Origin: Ktedonobacter racemifer DSM 44963
GTDB lineage: Bacteria > Chloroflexota > Ktedonobacteria > Ktedonobacterales > Ktedonobacteraceae
DNA: 64,000 nt
Assembly (NCBI RefSeq): GCF_000178855.1
Contig: NZ_ADVG01000003.1
Location: 2,467,341-2,531,340 of the forward strand
Direction of reading: 5' to 3'
Position 1 is the stretch's first letter, and the number at the start of each line of letters is the position of its first letter. The notes below the pieces were generated by a model. The model was not told the origin of the DNA and did not search any database. It saw only the letters and a program-made list of their open reading frames with translations. Positions 9,221-17,804 of this stretch are shown one piece after another. Position numbers and translations under genes: made by a program.

Positions 9221-9560
9221 CTGTCAGTCTTGCGCACAAAGGTCTTCCGCTCCCTCATTGCATGCAAGACATTCTACCGTCAAACCTGCGCAAAAACTTC
9301 TCCTATCTTGCTCTTTTGGCCATGCAGCATTACCGCCTCGCATTCCAAAACAGTTTCTGAGTCTGGACCACTTATGAAATTGACCCATATCATGTCTAAG
9401 TTCTTTTGACCCATATTGTGTCCGAGGCGGCTAAAACTTTTGGCAAATCACAGGTAGCAAGACCAGCAGAATCTTGATGCATGAGAGAATAGGAGAGCAG
9501 GGATTGAGGCCACTCGACGCTTTACACATCTGGAGTGGGACCAGCAGTCTGTATTCGCGC
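9221..9560. other. intergenic region without a recognised gene
   Basis: No open frame here has a recognisable domain. Two similar phrases (ATTGACCCATATCATGTC and TTTTGACCCATATTGTGTC, about 9380-9423) form a short direct repeat of the type seen at ends of IS3- or IS21-like elements, but no transposase is attached. Confidence 0.4.
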
Positions 9561-10077
9561 TCATTTGACCATGGGCAAGGTAAACCAGAAGGTAGAACCC
9601 TCCCCAGGCATGCTCTCTACACCCACCTCTCCGTGATGTTGGGCGATGAGTGTACGACAGATATATAAACCCAGGCCCAACCCTTTCCCTGAACCACTCT
9701 GGACTGGTACTCCCTTGACCTGGTGAAAGCGTTGCCATAGTTCCTTTTGAGCCTCTTCGGTGAGGCCTGGCCCGTGGTCTCGCACCCAAACACGAGCCAT
9801 GCCCTCCCGGATGGTCAGTCCAATGTGGATCGGCTGATCTGCGCTCGAATAGCGGATCGCGTTGGTCAGATAGTTCGTCACCACCTGGCTGATCCGAGCT
9901 CGGTCGGCAAGCACCATGACCGTGGTGTGCTCCGGCAATTCGAGCAGGAGTGAGCGCTCCGGCGCGGTCACCCGCAGATCCTCGACGGTTTCGCGCACGA
10001 TCGAGGCCAGATCGCAGTGGTCCAATGAGAGTTCCAGCGTATTGGCCATGAGGTAGTGGATCACATGAAGCTGATGG
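9561..10077 (-). pseudogene. histidine kinase, ATPase-domain fragment
   Basis: This encodes only the C-terminal part of a sensor kinase: the end of the dimerisation region and a HATPase_c domain with N-box NYLTNAIRYS, G1 DHGPGL, and G2 GLGLGLYICR. The phosphoacceptor histidine and sensor part are missing because an IS1-family element abuts the fragment upstream. The catalytic domain is otherwise intact up to a normal stop. No matching N-terminal half was found on the other side of the IS, so more than a simple insertion occurred. Confidence 0.8.
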
Positions 10078-10798
10078 CCCTTTCCAGATTGTAGCGATGT
10101 AGAAAGAGGTCCAAGCAAGCAGTATGCATCAGAGAAGATTTTGAGAAAGAGAGCGTTTTGCGAACAAATATGCTAAGACGCTGTCTGAGTGTATTATTCC
10201 AGCGCTCCACATGAGCCGTTTCACCTGTTTCCTTACTGACTGCCATATGTTGCTTTTCAGGAATGACTACTTGATATGCACTCCAGAAATCGGTAGAGCA
10301 ATGCCCAGCACGATACATTTCAGGAATAGCATTCCATAATTCTTGACAGGTCTTCTGGCTTCTCTCTCCAATAGCTCGTGCAACCACTTGCCGAGTCTCT
10401 CGGCAAAGAGCAATCCAAATCCATACTTGATTTGTCTTCTGCAAAACAAATGACCATAATTCATCAAGTTCTCATGTTTTTGCTTCTGGATTATTTGCAT
10501 CGGGCTGAACAAGTGTTTCCCTCAAGAGAGGCAGCTCCGCTGCTTTTTTTACCCATTTCGTCACCGTGTAACGCGAGACGCCAAATGTCCGCTCAAGACC
10601 TCTTAAACTACTTTGCTCTTGATACGCTCGCAGTATCTCTTCCTTGCGTTCCTCGGAATATCCACGAGATGAGGGATTTTCCCAACTATGCCGCTTACAC
10701 TCCTGGCAGAAGTATCTCTGCTTTCCATTGGGAGCATGCCCGTTACGCACCAACTTATCACTCTCGCAGTAGGGACACAAAAGGGTGATCGCGACCAT
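10061..10798 (-). mobile_element. IS1-family transposase (InsA-InsB in one frame, interrupted by TGA)
   Basis: The first segment (about 108 codons) is InsA-like with a zinc ribbon (CPYCESDKLVRNG, CQEC) and helix-turn-helix; the second (about 135 codons) is InsB-like with WIWIALCRETR, the DFWSAY aspartate and AHVERWNNTLRQR glutamate. Both lie in the same frame, separated by a TGA at 10472-10474 directly followed by ELDELWSFV. Classical IS1 joins the two parts by a -1 frameshift, while many IS1 relatives have one uninterrupted frame. So the TGA is either a mutation or a read-through signal. Confidence 0.85.
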
Positions 10799-11184
10799 GT
10801 TCTTTTCTCCTGCTCTCTTCTTTGATCGACTCCTTTCAGTCTATCAGCTCATGATTATCCACCACCGTCTCTCGCTTGTTACCATCGTAATCTACTCTAC
10901 GCAACCTTACAGGTAGAGAGCCTCTGGGGCTTGGTTGCGGAAAGCGCCAATCAGTCGCCCCAATTAGATATGCTTTCTTGGACGCATAGAGAGTGCTTAA
11001 ACAGAGCTGTTGATAGGCTCTATGGAGGTACCAGCGGGACGTACCGCACGTGGAGCGTGCGCGCGCAGATTGAACAAAATAACATGGTTCCAATCATCAA
11101 CAAGATCAGGAGCAAATTTAATCTGGATCCGCTGTTTAGTCCCGAAAAAAACAATCCCTTTTTTCTTTCCGAAGATGATTTTTT
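10799..11184. other. region without a recognised gene between two IS remnants
   Basis: The minus strand has an 85-codon open frame with no known domain and biased composition. The region probably consists of decayed ends of the IS1 and IS6 elements. No promoter or hairpin stands out. Confidence 0.4.
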
Positions 11185-11520
11185 CTAGGCAACTAGCGTA
11201 TCATGCGTAGCGTTCAAGTGGGATTCCAGTGCATTCCCATGGGAATCCACAGCTTGATACAAGTACATCCAGACGCCCTTGATTTTCATGTACATCTCGT
11301 CAACTTGCCAGGAATCGCTCGCGCACTTGAGATGCAGATGACTGCGCTTCTCCAGTTCAGGCCGTATCGCTGGATCCAACGGGAGATGGTCGTATGATCC
11401 ACATGCAGCCCTCGTTCCAACATGCGTTCTTCGAGATCGCGGTAGCTCAAAGCATATCGTAGATATCATCTCACGCAAAAAAGAATGATTCGTGCATGAC
11501 GACATTCATAGCATGTTTTT
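11185..11520 (-). pseudogene. IS6-family (IS26/IS240-like) transposase remnant
   Basis: The central stretch reads LEKRSHLHLKCASDSWQVDE then MYMKIKGVWMYLYQAVDSHG, which matches the core of IS6-family transposases (first two aspartates of the DDE triad at DSWQVDE and AVDSHGN). The upstream part continues in another frame with LSYRDLEERMLERGLHVDHT, so at least one frameshift is present. The C-terminal third with the glutamate is missing. It is a decayed fragment. Confidence 0.75.
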
Positions 11521-11559
11521 TTTGCTGAATGGCAATCTTACCCTGAGGTAAGCTCGTTT

Positions 11560-11785
11560 TGAGGGGAGGAAAGAGACCATTTCAAGTGAAGGGCATACCT
11601 TGCCCCCAAGCATGGGCGTGGTGGCTTCTGGCAAAGCTGCCCGTGCGAGAGCGCGTCGGCTCGAAAGTCCTGCCTATCCCCACCAAGAGCCGCTCTCCCT
11701 TTTTAGGGAGAACGGAAGCGTTGGGTGAGCAACAGGAACCCCCGCGCATTCATGCCGGGGAGGTCTCAGAAATAGGCCTTCTTGA
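11560..11785 (+). ncRNA. orphan IS200/IS605-type right end or reRNA-like sequence
   Basis: A run of GC-rich stems ends in CCCCCGCG...GCCGGGGAGG, the hairpin plus AGG tail typical of IS605 right ends. The plus-strand frame before it resembles the degenerate tails of TnpB proteins (SRSPFLGRTEALGEQQEPP). No TnpB or IscB body is attached. It may be a solo guide-RNA locus or simply the end of a deleted element. Confidence 0.4.
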
Positions 11786-11788
11786 GTG

Positions 11789-13600
11789 TTACTCCGTAGA
11801 ACTCGTCAGTTGTTCGAGTCGCTCAACATAGTCGGCCAGTACAGCAAAGGTGGCCTCGATTGGCTCAGGTGTGCGCAGATCGACGCCTGCCTGCTGAAGG
11901 ACATCCAGCGGATAACGAGCGTTGCCGGTGCGCAAAAATGCAAGGTAGCGTTCAACCGCTTGAGGCTGGGAGGCGAGAATTGAACGCGCCAGGGCGTTCG
12001 CAGCAGCGATACCTGTTGTGTACTGGAAGACGTAGAAGTTCGCATACAGATGGCCAAAGGTAGCCCAGGTAATGCCATCACGCGCGGCATCCACTTCAAC
12101 CTCACTGCCGTAGCCCTCCGCCAGGAAGTCAGCAAAAAGACCATTGAGAACATCGGCGGTCAGGGCCTCGCCGCGCTCCACACGCTCATACATTTCCAAC
12201 TCAAGGCGGGCCAGCAGGGGCATGATAAAGTAATAACGGTGGAAATTGTTCATGGCCTCATCCAGCAGCCCGATCTGGAAATCGCGCTCAAGGCGCGTGC
12301 GCAACAGATGCGCCCGCACCATAGCCTGGTGAAAGTTTGAAGCAGTCTCAGCCACAAACATCGAATAATCGCTGTATACAAGCGGCTGCGTCTGCCAGGT
12401 CAGATAGGAATGCATCGAGTGCCCAAGTTCGTGCGCCAGGGTGCTCATGCCTTTCAGAGAGTCATCGTAGCTCATGAAGATAAAAGGATGTGTCCCCGGA
12501 CAGCCAGAGGAGAATGCCCCAAGGCGTTTACCCTGATTGGGATAGATATCCACCCAGCGTTCTTGCAGACAGCCCCGGCGCAGAATCTGCACATACTCAT
12601 CGCCGAGCGGCTGAAGTCCTTCAGCAATCCAATCGACCGCCTGTGTATAGGGCAGAGCAGGCAGTTCCGTGGTCAACGGCGAATAGAGATCGTAGGTATG
12701 CAGAGTTTTATATCCCAACACGCGCCGCCGCAGTGCCCAGTAGCGATGCCAGGTGGGTAGGTTCCGACGAAAGGCCTGGATGACGTTGTGATAGACCTCA
12801 ACGGGGATATTGTCAACCGCGAGCCGCGCTTCCAGGGCGGAGCGATAGCCATGCGCGCGCGCGAAAAAGAGATACTGCTTAATCCGGCCCTCCAGGTTGC
12901 TGGCCAGTGTTTTTTTGAAAGCGAGATAGCCATCATGGTAATTTTTCCAGGCGGTGCGGCGCGTCTCGCGGTCAGCGCTGGACCAAAGTGCGACAGTTGT
13001 GCCCTGAGCGACCGGGTACTCCTCGCCATTACTCGATTTTGCGGGCTGAAAGCGCATCTCGGCACTGGTCAGAGATCTCATAACGCTCTGTGTCGTCGCA
13101 AAGGGATCGTTGAGCGCGCCCAATAGCTCTTCAACTTCAGGCGAGCGCACATGGGCCTGCAAGCGCAAAAGATCCTCTAAATAGTGAGTATACGCAGCCA
13201 GGCGTGAGTCTGAGCAGGCCCACTGCGAGAGATTTTCTGCGCCATTCGCCAGAAGCTCTGGTTTGATAAAGGCCAGTGCCGCGCTCACCTGCCCATTGAG
13301 CGTCGCTGCCCTGCTGATCAGAGCTGCCGCCTCTTCATTGCTGGTATCGACGCTCGTCAAAAGCTCGGCATACATAGACAACTTCTGGACACGCACGATG
13401 ACCTGAAAGAATGCATCGAGCGCCTCGGCCAGGATCGCGGGACCATTCAGCTTACCATGATACTTTTCAAAGGCCGGCAATTCCGCTTGCACCAGCTGAT
13501 ATTCAGTTTCCCATGCCGCGGGATTGGGAAATACACTGGCAACGTCCCAGGTGTCCTCCTGGCGTTGCGCGCTACGTGGGGGAAGAGTAGTTTTTGGCAT
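11789..13600 (-). CDS. pepF: oligoendopeptidase F (M3B metallopeptidase)
   Basis: A 603-residue cytosolic zinc peptidase that cleaves oligopeptides. The PepF N-terminal domain spans about residues 115-185 and the M3 catalytic domain about 205-585. The zinc motif HELGHSMHS is in the expected place (about 385), followed by the third ligand in VAETASNFHQ, and the C-terminal tyrosine region YVFQYTTGIAAA. Length fits the family. It starts MPKTTLPPRS behind AAAGGTAACAG. It appears intact and monocistronic. Confidence 0.95.
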   Translation of the reverse strand: MPKTTLPPRSAQRQEDTWDVASVFPNPAAWETEYQLVQAELPAFEKYHGKLNGPAILAEALDAFFQVIVRVQKLSMYAELLTSVDTSNEEAAALISRAATLNGQVSAALAFIKPELLANGAENLSQWACSDSRLAAYTHYLEDLLRLQAHVRSPEVEELLGALNDPFATTQSVMRSLTSAEMRFQPAKSSNGEEYPVAQGTTVALWSSADRETRRTAWKNYHDGYLAFKKTLASNLEGRIKQYLFFARAHGYRSALEARLAVDNIPVEVYHNVIQAFRRNLPTWHRYWALRRRVLGYKTLHTYDLYSPLTTELPALPYTQAVDWIAEGLQPLGDEYVQILRRGCLQERWVDIYPNQGKRLGAFSSGCPGTHPFIFMSYDDSLKGMSTLAHELGHSMHSYLTWQTQPLVYSDYSMFVAETASNFHQAMVRAHLLRTRLERDFQIGLLDEAMNNFHRYYFIMPLLARLELEMYERVERGEALTADVLNGLFADFLAEGYGSEVEVDAARDGITWATFGHLYANFYVFQYTTGIAAANALARSILASQPQAVERYLAFLRTGNARYPLDVLQQAGVDLRTPEPIEATFAVLADYVERLEQLTSSTE

Positions 13601-13630
13601 TTTGGTCTGTTACCTTTCTGTCTGTGGAAT

Positions 13631-13667
13631 TGACCCGAAAAAATGGGCCTTCCGCAACTTTCGTACT
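13631..13667. repeat. inverted repeat, left copy
   Basis: GACCCG...GGGCCT and CCGCAACTTTCGT recur in reverse orientation at 17443-17480, about 80 percent identical. The pair brackets the HPF1-like fragment, an IS630 and a TnpB element. No transposase obviously owns it. Confidence 0.5.
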
Positions 13668-13865
13668 CAGCTGAAGTATATGCATCCTGAACTTTTTTGG
13701 AACACGACACCAGAAGCGACCCTCCCACTACTGATCTCTGCGTAGCTTTCTAAACCAGTGATGATGAGGCTCGCTGAGTCCCTCAAACCCCTTTCTCCGT
13801 AGGAGAAAAATCGCGAACTGTGAGAGTGGAAGGGAAGCAAAGGGACAGCCAAAACGCGTCCACTC

Positions 13866-14810
13866 TTACACAGGTCGTTTGGCATCACACGATTTGCGAT
13901 ATTCAATGGCCATGATGAGCAGCTTTCTTAAAGGCTCTCGGTTCAAGGCTGCATATGCAGCATCCAGTAAAGCATAACTCGTTTCCCTGAAGTTCGCATA
14001 GATCCAGAGATCTTTCCCCAATTTCAAGGCTGCTCCAGGATAGCCTTGCGCCAGCAAATGCATCGCTTCTTCAGCTTTTTTCTGAATCTCTTGATGCGTG
14101 GGCCGATAATGTCGGATGTGGCAGATGTCGTCACCACTCAAGGGACGATACATTTCTTCTGGGATGACAATGCCCATCCCACCATGTGTGGGCGCGATGA
14201 CGTGTTGTCTGCTCCCATACATCTCTCCATATTTCGCCACATATGCTTTGCCTACCTCACCTCGTTCCCCCGTCTCATATGTTTTCAGTGCCTCTCTCAA
14301 GAGAGAGAGCTGGTCGAGGTGTCGCTCATATGTATCCTTTGCAGCCGGGTCATCTTGCATCCATTCCAGACAGCCATCATAGTACCGTTCTAACTCCTCT
14401 CGCGTTGCTTCAAACAGTGTCTCCCCTACGAGTGTGAGGTCGAAAGCGTCATTGCTATAGTAAGCAACCACTAGAAACGTAGGGGAATGGGGATCATCAA
14501 TATAGTACCCCCAATGCAATCCATCCGTTCTTCCAAACGCAACAGTCAGAAATTCTGGGGGGTCGTCATAATAGCGAGCCTCCCAGAGGGGATTGCCCTG
14601 GATATGATCTGACTCCTTTAAGAAGTCAAATGGGCCTATCATTTCTCTCCCAGCGAGAACCATTCCACAGATCTCGTCTCCCAAGTATTTGAGAAGGGAG
14701 GAATGCGTGTTCGCAAATTCCCAAAAGGTAAAAAAGTGGTCAGGAAAGGCAAGGCCATAGCTTTGCTCTAAAAGCGCCTTTTGTTTTATATCGTAAAAAA
14801 ACTCCTGCTC
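13866..14810 (-). pseudogene. HPF1-like (DUF2228) protein, 5' end damaged
   Basis: The 315-codon open region resembles HPF1, the cofactor that directs eukaryotic PARP1/2 to serine. Shared features in order: FPDHFFTFWEF near the start, GPFDFL, RYYDDPPEF, HWGYYIDDP, GETLFEA, GGMGIVIPEEMYRPL and the C-terminal LKLGKDLWIYANF. The conserved match begins at about codon 15, yet no ATG, GTG or TTG occurs before LGDEICGM, and a TAA lies just upstream at 14811-14813. The gene thus lost its start, probably through the adjacent IS630 insertion. A shorter 272-residue product from a TTG would lack the first conserved block. The HPF1 catalytic Asp-Glu pair aligns with Ala-Gln here. Bacterial function is unknown. 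Confidence 0.7.
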
Positions 14811-14874
14811 TTACTTTTCCGCTTTTCAATGCGTTCTTTATGCTTGCTTCATCTCGGTTATGTGCCTCATGGGC

Positions 14875-15942
14875 CTAAGCCTGCTCGATTACCTCGCCGA
14901 GTGCATGAGTAAAACAGGACTGAAGGATCTCTCTGCGGTGGCGGAGACGTTTTTTGGCTCGCACCAGTGCTTCTCGTACACAAGAAAGGTTCCTACAGCA
15001 GAGATTTTTCAACTCCCGACGTTTGAGCAAATTCCAAACCCCCTCTTGCGGATTTAACTCGGGAGCATACCCTGGAAGACGCTCCAGATGAAGCCGCCTG
15101 GCTGCCCCAGCTGCGAGAAACTCTTTGATTGCCTTGGCTCGGTGGATTGGGGAACCATCCCAGATTACCAGCAGTTTGCCTGAGAGTTTGCGTAACAGCA
15201 TCCGTAAAAACTCGACCACGTGCTCTGCGCGATAAGCACACGTTTGCATCTGCATGAAGATCCGCCCTTCTGGGGTAATGCCACCAATGGTTGAGAGATG
15301 ATCGCGGGTCAGTGGGACGCGCAAGGTTGGCGTATGCCCCACCGGGGAATACGTGCGTACCAACGTGGGCAGCAAATAAAAACCTGCTTCATCGACAAAA
15401 ATGATCGTTCTGCCCTCTTGTTGGGCTTTTTTTAGTTTTGGCCACTGTACCTCTTTCCAGATCCTGATGGTTTCTTCGTTCCGCTGCGTGGCCCGCTCGA
15501 TCGGCTGTTGCACACTGTAGTTGAGCTGTTTGAGTAAGCGACTCATATGGGCCGGGTGATAGCGCACACCGAACTGCTTTTTGATCAGCGCTGCCACTCG
15601 CTTAGTCGTCCAGACTTGTCCCTGAAATCCATGAGCCTCTGCTCCTTGCTCCAGCAAAGTGGGAAGTTGCTCCAACTGCTCTTCAGTCAGCTGCGGTTGG
15701 GGTCCAGCTGTGATTCTCCCATGCAATCCCTCTTCTCCCTGCTCACGTCCCCTCTTCATCCATTGGCTCACGGCTCCTTCCGTCACCCCCAGGGCTTCCG
15801 CGATCTTCTTTTGACTCCATCCTTGTTGCGCTAACTTCCACGCTCTCAGTCTTCGCCACTTTCTCCAATCTCCTCGCTGCTCATCAGTTCTTCTCCTGCT
15901 TTCACCCAAAACGCCGCAGGATGCCCCTGCCCTTTCAGGCAT
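14875..15942 (-). mobile_element. IS630-family transposase
   Basis: About 330-355 residues with a full IS630 layout: winged HTH (GWSQKKIAEALGVTEGAVSQ), HTH_32/33 region (VWTTKRVAALIKKQFGVRYH), and the DDE motifs FVDEAGF, IWDGSPIHR and LNPQEGVWNLLKR. All three catalytic residues are present. The exact start is unclear because no ATG with a ribosome site precedes the HTH; the first ATG lies inside the hairpin of the neighbouring TnpB element. It seems to have disrupted the 5' end of the HPF1-like gene. Confidence 0.9.
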
Positions 15943-15960
15943 GGGGAGGAATGCGGCGTT
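15910..15960. repeat. stem-loop at the left end of the TnpB element
   Basis: Outer arms AACGCCGC/GCGGCGTT enclose CCCCTGCC...GGCATGGGG. The design matches the hairpin at the IscB element's end (6602-6651), down to the GGGGAGGA phrase, which suggests a shared TnpA for mobilisation. Confidence 0.55.
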
Positions 15961-16020
15961 CCTTTGTCGGTGGCTTGGGTGGAATACGCCGTAGACATTC
16001 TCTCATCTGCTCATGTATTG

Positions 16021-16057
16021 TTGACAGTCAGATGAAAACTATGGTATAATTTAGCGT
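16021..16057 (+). promoter_or_regulatory. strong promoter of tnpB, apparently leaderless
   Basis: TTGACA (16021-16026) and TATAAT (16045-16050) are both consensus boxes with an 18-base spacer. The tnpB ATG begins eight bases after the -10 box, so the transcript would start at or next to the start codon. No Shine-Dalgarno sequence is present between. Confidence 0.8.
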
Positions 16058-17290
16058 ATGCAAACGGTATTAACAGCGAAACTCAAATTAAATACAACGC
16101 CCGAGCAATTCAAGGCATTACGTACAACGCAACTGGCGTATCGGGATTCTCTCAACTATGTGAGCCAGTACGCCTTTGAGCATGGCAAGATGAGCAATGC
16201 TGTTCGTTTGCAAGATGCCACCTACGAAGAGATCCGCCTCCGTTTTCATCTTCCTTCGCAAATGGCCTGTTCTGTTCCTCGCCAAGTTGGAGCCTCGTAT
16301 AAAACCCTCTGGACAAAGGTCAAGAACAATGCTGTTCATCGTAAGGAAGGTAAGACCAAGAAACGCTACAAAGGGCTTGATAAGGCTCCCAAGTTCATCT
16401 CCCCCACGTTGACCTATCAGTACAAGAAAGACTACACCTTCAAGAAAGAGCAGCAGGTGAGCATCCTGACCCTTGAGGGACGTGTTATCGTGCCCTATAC
16501 TGGCTACAATAAGCATGTGGCATTGATCCAGCGTGGAGCGGAGATTGGTGCATCGAAACTCTGGTATGACAAGCCCAAGAAACAATTTTACCTCCTTGTC
16601 TCTCTTGCAATTGAGACGGCTGATCCTACACCTGAAACACACAAGCAAGTCGTTGGCGTGGATGTGGGGATGCGATACCTTGCCGTCACGGCGACGATGC
16701 AAGGGGATTGCACCTTCCATTCAGGCAAACAGATTGTCCCCAAGGCAAACCACTCCGCACGACTGAGAAAATGTCTGCAAAAGAAAGGCACTCGTTCAGC
16801 GACAAGAAGGCTCGTTGCCATCAGTGGACGAGAGAGACGGTTGAAGCAGAATACCAATCATGTCGTGAGTAAGCGGATTGTCCTACAGCACCCTCAAAGC
16901 TTGATTGGACTGGAGCATCTGACAGACATTCGAGAGCGTACCAAACGACGCAAAGGCAAAAATGCAAAACAGCGAAAAGCCAATCGTACCTTCTCCAAAT
17001 GGTCCTTCGCTGAGTTGCATAGCATGATTGCCTATAAAGCGCTCTTGCATCGAAGTATGGCGATCAAGGTCGATGCCAACTACACCTCGCAAGCGTGCCC
17101 CAAATGTGGGCACACCTGCAAAGAGAATAGACCCAACAAAGGATTGCTCTTCGTCTGTCAGAATTGTCAGTACACGCTCCATGCCGATCTGGTTGGTGCA
17201 AGAAACATTGCGATGCGAACGCTTCTTCTCCGGCAAGACTGGAGAGGAACGGGCCTCTTGTCAGTACGCGCCTTCTGTGTCGGACGATGA
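16058..17290 (+). CDS. tnpB: TnpB RNA-guided nuclease (solo IS605-type element)
   Basis: A 410-residue TnpB. The N-terminal wedge and HTH_OrfB-like region reach about residue 200; the RuvC parts follow with D in VVGVDVGMRYLAV, E in LIGLEHLTDI and D in LHADLVGARN. The zinc ribbon is CPKCGH plus CQNCQY. All catalytic residues are intact. No TnpA lies nearby, so transposition would need one in trans. The 3' end of the gene merges into the presumed guide RNA. Confidence 0.93.
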   Translation: MQTVLTAKLKLNTTPEQFKALRTTQLAYRDSLNYVSQYAFEHGKMSNAVRLQDATYEEIRLRFHLPSQMACSVPRQVGASYKTLWTKVKNNAVHRKEGKTKKRYKGLDKAPKFISPTLTYQYKKDYTFKKEQQVSILTLEGRVIVPYTGYNKHVALIQRGAEIGASKLWYDKPKKQFYLLVSLAIETADPTPETHKQVVGVDVGMRYLAVTATMQGDCTFHSGKQIVPKANHSARLRKCLQKKGTRSATRRLVAISGRERRLKQNTNHVVSKRIVLQHPQSLIGLEHLTDIRERTKRRKGKNAKQRKANRTFSKWSFAELHSMIAYKALLHRSMAIKVDANYTSQACPKCGHTCKENRPNKGLLFVCQNCQYTLHADLVGARNIAMRTLLLRQDWRGTGLLSVRAFCVGR

Positions 17291-17395
17291 AGCCAAAGCC
17301 GCACGCCTGAAACGGTATGCTGAATTGCGGTGGAGTTCAGACACAACTCCAAGCCCTCGGCTTTCGCCGTAGGGTACTGACTTTATCATAGTTTA
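17180..17395 (+). ncRNA. predicted reRNA/omega RNA at the 3' end of tnpB
   Basis: TnpB guide RNAs arise from the gene's 3' end and right element end. Here the sequence after the last zinc motif continues into stems and ends with CCCTCGGCTTTCGCCGTAGGG, hairpin-like, then TACTGAC. The guide would begin directly after the element end near 17390. Extent is inferred from the family. Confidence 0.45.
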
Positions 17396-17442
17396 GCAAC
17401 CTGGGTAGAGCTCAGTAAGAGGTGCGTCCGATACCTCTCAAT

Positions 17443-17480
17443 AGCACGAAAGTTGCGGTAGGCCCGTGAAAACGGGTCGA
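17443..17480. repeat. inverted repeat, right copy
   Basis: Reverse-complement partner of 13631-13667; AGCACGAAAGTTGCGG and GGCCCG...CGGGTC are the matching parts. Confidence 0.5.
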
Positions 17481-17543
17481 GATCAATCTTCGAGCAGGTA
17501 AATTTACGGCACGCGGGGAATAAGCAGCCTCTCTGCGTACTTC

Positions 17544-17725
17544 CTATTCTGGCGCAACCGCGATGGCCTCGATCTCAATCAAGAAGTCTTCTCGGCCAAG
17601 CTTTCGCACCTCCACCAGCGTGTTTGCTGGGGGGTGGAGGGGATTCACATAGCCGTCGTGGATTTCGCGCAGGATGGGACGCAGGGACATATCCAACAAA
17701 TAGATATTCAGTTTGGCCACGTGAG
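17544..17725 (-). pseudogene. ridA: ridA, 3' part (interrupted)
   Basis: Encodes the C-terminal half of a RidA/YjgF-family enamine/imine deaminase: AKLNIYLLDMS, then HPPANTLVEVRKLG and IEIEAIAVAPE at a normal stop. The N-terminal half is at 20250-20489. Deleting the 2524-bp insertion plus one copy of the CACGTGAG duplication joins GLDFTHV to AKLNIYL exactly in frame, giving about 132 residues. RidA detoxifies reactive 2-aminoacrylate. Confidence 0.9.
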
Positions 17726-17790
17726 GTAACTACTCAGGTCCCTTTCCAAGCTCGCCTGAGGCGAGCTTGGAAAGGGACCTGAGTAGTTAC
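17726..17790. repeat. perfect palindrome made of two IS66-type ends
   Basis: Two 31-base arms, exact reverse complements with a 3-base spacer (TGA), each beginning as an IS66 terminal repeat (GTAACTACTCAGG). It forms the left edge of the transposon. Confidence 0.9.
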
Positions 17791-17804
17791 GACTGGGAAG
17801 TTAC

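Noticed and set aside
10472-10474. TGA read as tryptophan through an altered genetic code
   Set aside because: Many intact genes in the window end normally at TGA and use TGG for tryptophan.
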